Shown one piece after another: positions 13,414 through 14,312 of a DNA stretch of 14,312 nucleotides. This stretch comes from CALHVX01 sp038757945 (GTDB lineage: Bacteria; Pseudomonadota; Gammaproteobacteria; Pseudomonadales; Azotimanducaceae), in assembly GCA_038757945.1 (NCBI GenBank), contig JBCDGJ010000126.1, positions 1 to 14,312 of the forward strand. The letters are read 5' to 3'. The position numbers and the translations under genes are program-made. Below the pieces are notes generated by a model. That model did not search any database and was not told the DNA's origin. It saw nothing but the letters and a program-made list of their open reading frames with translations. Position 1 is the stretch's first letter; each line of letters opens with the position of its first letter.

Positions 13414-14312
13414 TCAGTGCGCCGCCGCGAAGCGTGGCTCGGGCACGTACAGTACGACCAGCAGCCCACCGCACAGCAGCAGTGCCATCGCCACGGTAAA
13501 CATGGTGCCATAGCCGAAGCTAGCGGCGAGCAGGCCACCGGCTACAGGGGCAATGGCGCCGGCCAGCTCCGAGGTGGTGTTCGCCACGGCGATCCGCTGT
13601 GGTACATCTTCGCGGCGTCCGAACTCCAGCGTCAGGTTCATGCTGCTGTGCTGAAAGCCCTGCGCGGCCGCGCCAACGCCAACGAACACCAGCAGCAGCA
13701 TCCATAGCGCTGACGTGATCGCAAGTGCTGTGGTTGCCAGCAGCCACAGCGCAATCGACAGCAGGAAAACACGGCGAAATCCGCTGCGGTCCGCAATCGC
13801 ACCCCAGAGCAGGTTCGAGATCGTACCCGCGAGGGTGAAGCCGATCGTCAGTACTGCCAGCTTCTGACCGGTGATGTCCATCTGAGTGCTGGCGTAGACG
13901 ATATAAAACGGCATGGCCATGCGGCCACAGGTCGCCAGGGCTCGGGCCAGCACGTAGCGGGCAAAGGCCGGGTCCGCACCCATCAGCCCTGGCAACTCAC
14001 CGACGGTTGCCCACAGCGACTGCCGTGGCCGTACCAGTGGCGGTTCCGGTTCCCGCATGAACAGCAGGCTGCCCAGCCCGATGGAGGTCAGGACAAAGGC
14101 AATCAGAAAGGTGTAGCCGTAGCCGGCGGCATCCGGGTTCTGGCCAAGCAGCCACTCCCCGCCAAGATAGGCAACCACGGCAGCACTGATGCCGGCGAGG
14201 AAATTGCGTAGACCGGTGAGCCGGCCACGCTTCGACACCGGGATCACCTTGGCCATCAAGGTATTGAAGATGACGCCCTGCATGCCGCCGAAGAGCCCGA
14301 AGAGCAGCAGCC
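13414..14312 (-). CDS. Major facilitator superfamily transporter (N-terminus beyond window)
   Basis: The frame is open to the window edge, so the start is missing; 299 codons are seen, the last of which is the stop. It is very hydrophobic, with about eight or nine membrane segments. Loop VIPVSKRGRLTGLRNF (near the cut end) and the later GAIADRSGFRRVF resemble the MFS loop motif G-x-x-x-D-R-x-G-x-R, which normally sits between helices 2-3 and 8-9. The part visible is therefore roughly the C-terminal two thirds of a 12-helix transporter. The last helix ends in YVPEPRFAAAH. The substrate cannot be read from sequence. The gene lies 82 bases before the rhodanese on the same strand and could share its transcript, although the palindrome in the gap may mark a separate promoter. 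Confidence 0.88.
   Translation of the reverse strand, partial: LLLFGLFGGMQGVIFNTLMAKVIPVSKRGRLTGLRNFLAGISAAVVAYLGGEWLLGQNPDAAGYGYTFLIAFVLTSIGLGSLLFMREPEPPLVRPRQSLWATVGELPGLMGADPAFARYVLARALATCGRMAMPFYIVYASTQMDITGQKLAVLTIGFTLAGTISNLLWGAIADRSGFRRVFLLSIALWLLATTALAITSALWMLLLVFVGVGAAAQGFQHSSMNLTLEFGRREDVPQRIAVANTTSELAGAIAPVAGGLLAASFGYGTMFTVAMALLLCGGLLVVLYVPEPRFAAAH

Noticed and set aside
13332..13538. N-terminal extension of the rhodanese frame
   Set aside because: Cys/Trp-rich and overlapping the MFS gene in another frame. The GGAGG before GTG 13331 supports the shorter protein.

Overview
The window is GC-rich, densely packed bacterial DNA. The neighbours alaA (YfbQ-type alanine transaminase), epmC (elongation factor P hydroxylase) and a TusA-like protein point to a gammaproteobacterium. 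The ordinary housekeeping content plus an envelope gene cluster suggests a free-living lineage outside the enteric bacteria, but the sequence alone does not settle the genus. I see no rRNA, tRNA, CRISPR array, insertion sequence or phage gene.

Region 1 (1-6211, minus strand) is a tight five-gene set transcribed toward position 1. In order it encodes a secreted TPR protein with a TonB C-terminal-like domain, a Gly/Pro-rich repeat lipoprotein, a second lipoprotein of unknown family, a single-pass membrane TPR protein with a periplasmic PEGA-like end, and a single-pass PEGA protein cut by the window edge. The genes overlap or lie 1 to 20 bases apart. All products carry a signal peptide, lipobox or membrane anchor, so this looks like one envelope-associated complex. 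It is the best candidate here for an undescribed system.

Region 2 (6212-6581) is a divergent intergenic region. Region 3 (6582-9046, plus strand) is a four-gene overlapping operon: a TusA-family sulfur carrier, a gamma-glutamylcyclotransferase-like protein, EpmC, and a COG3199-type ATP-NAD kinase family protein. It ends tail to tail, with a 14-base overlap, against a minus-strand pair: a small conserved-looking hypothetical and alaA (9033-10722).

Region 4 (10907-11332, plus) is msrB, divergent from alaA. Region 5 (11339-14312, minus) holds a 5'-truncated MFS transporter, then a rhodanese, a polytopic membrane protein and a spermidine synthase-like protein. The last three overlap by 4 bases at each junction. 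The last two look like the separated membrane and catalytic halves of the fused MFS/spermidine synthase-like family.

Functional themes are envelope architecture on the left, and sulfur, redox, amino-acid and translation-factor maintenance on the right. Domain assignments come from reading motifs by eye; no database search was run.
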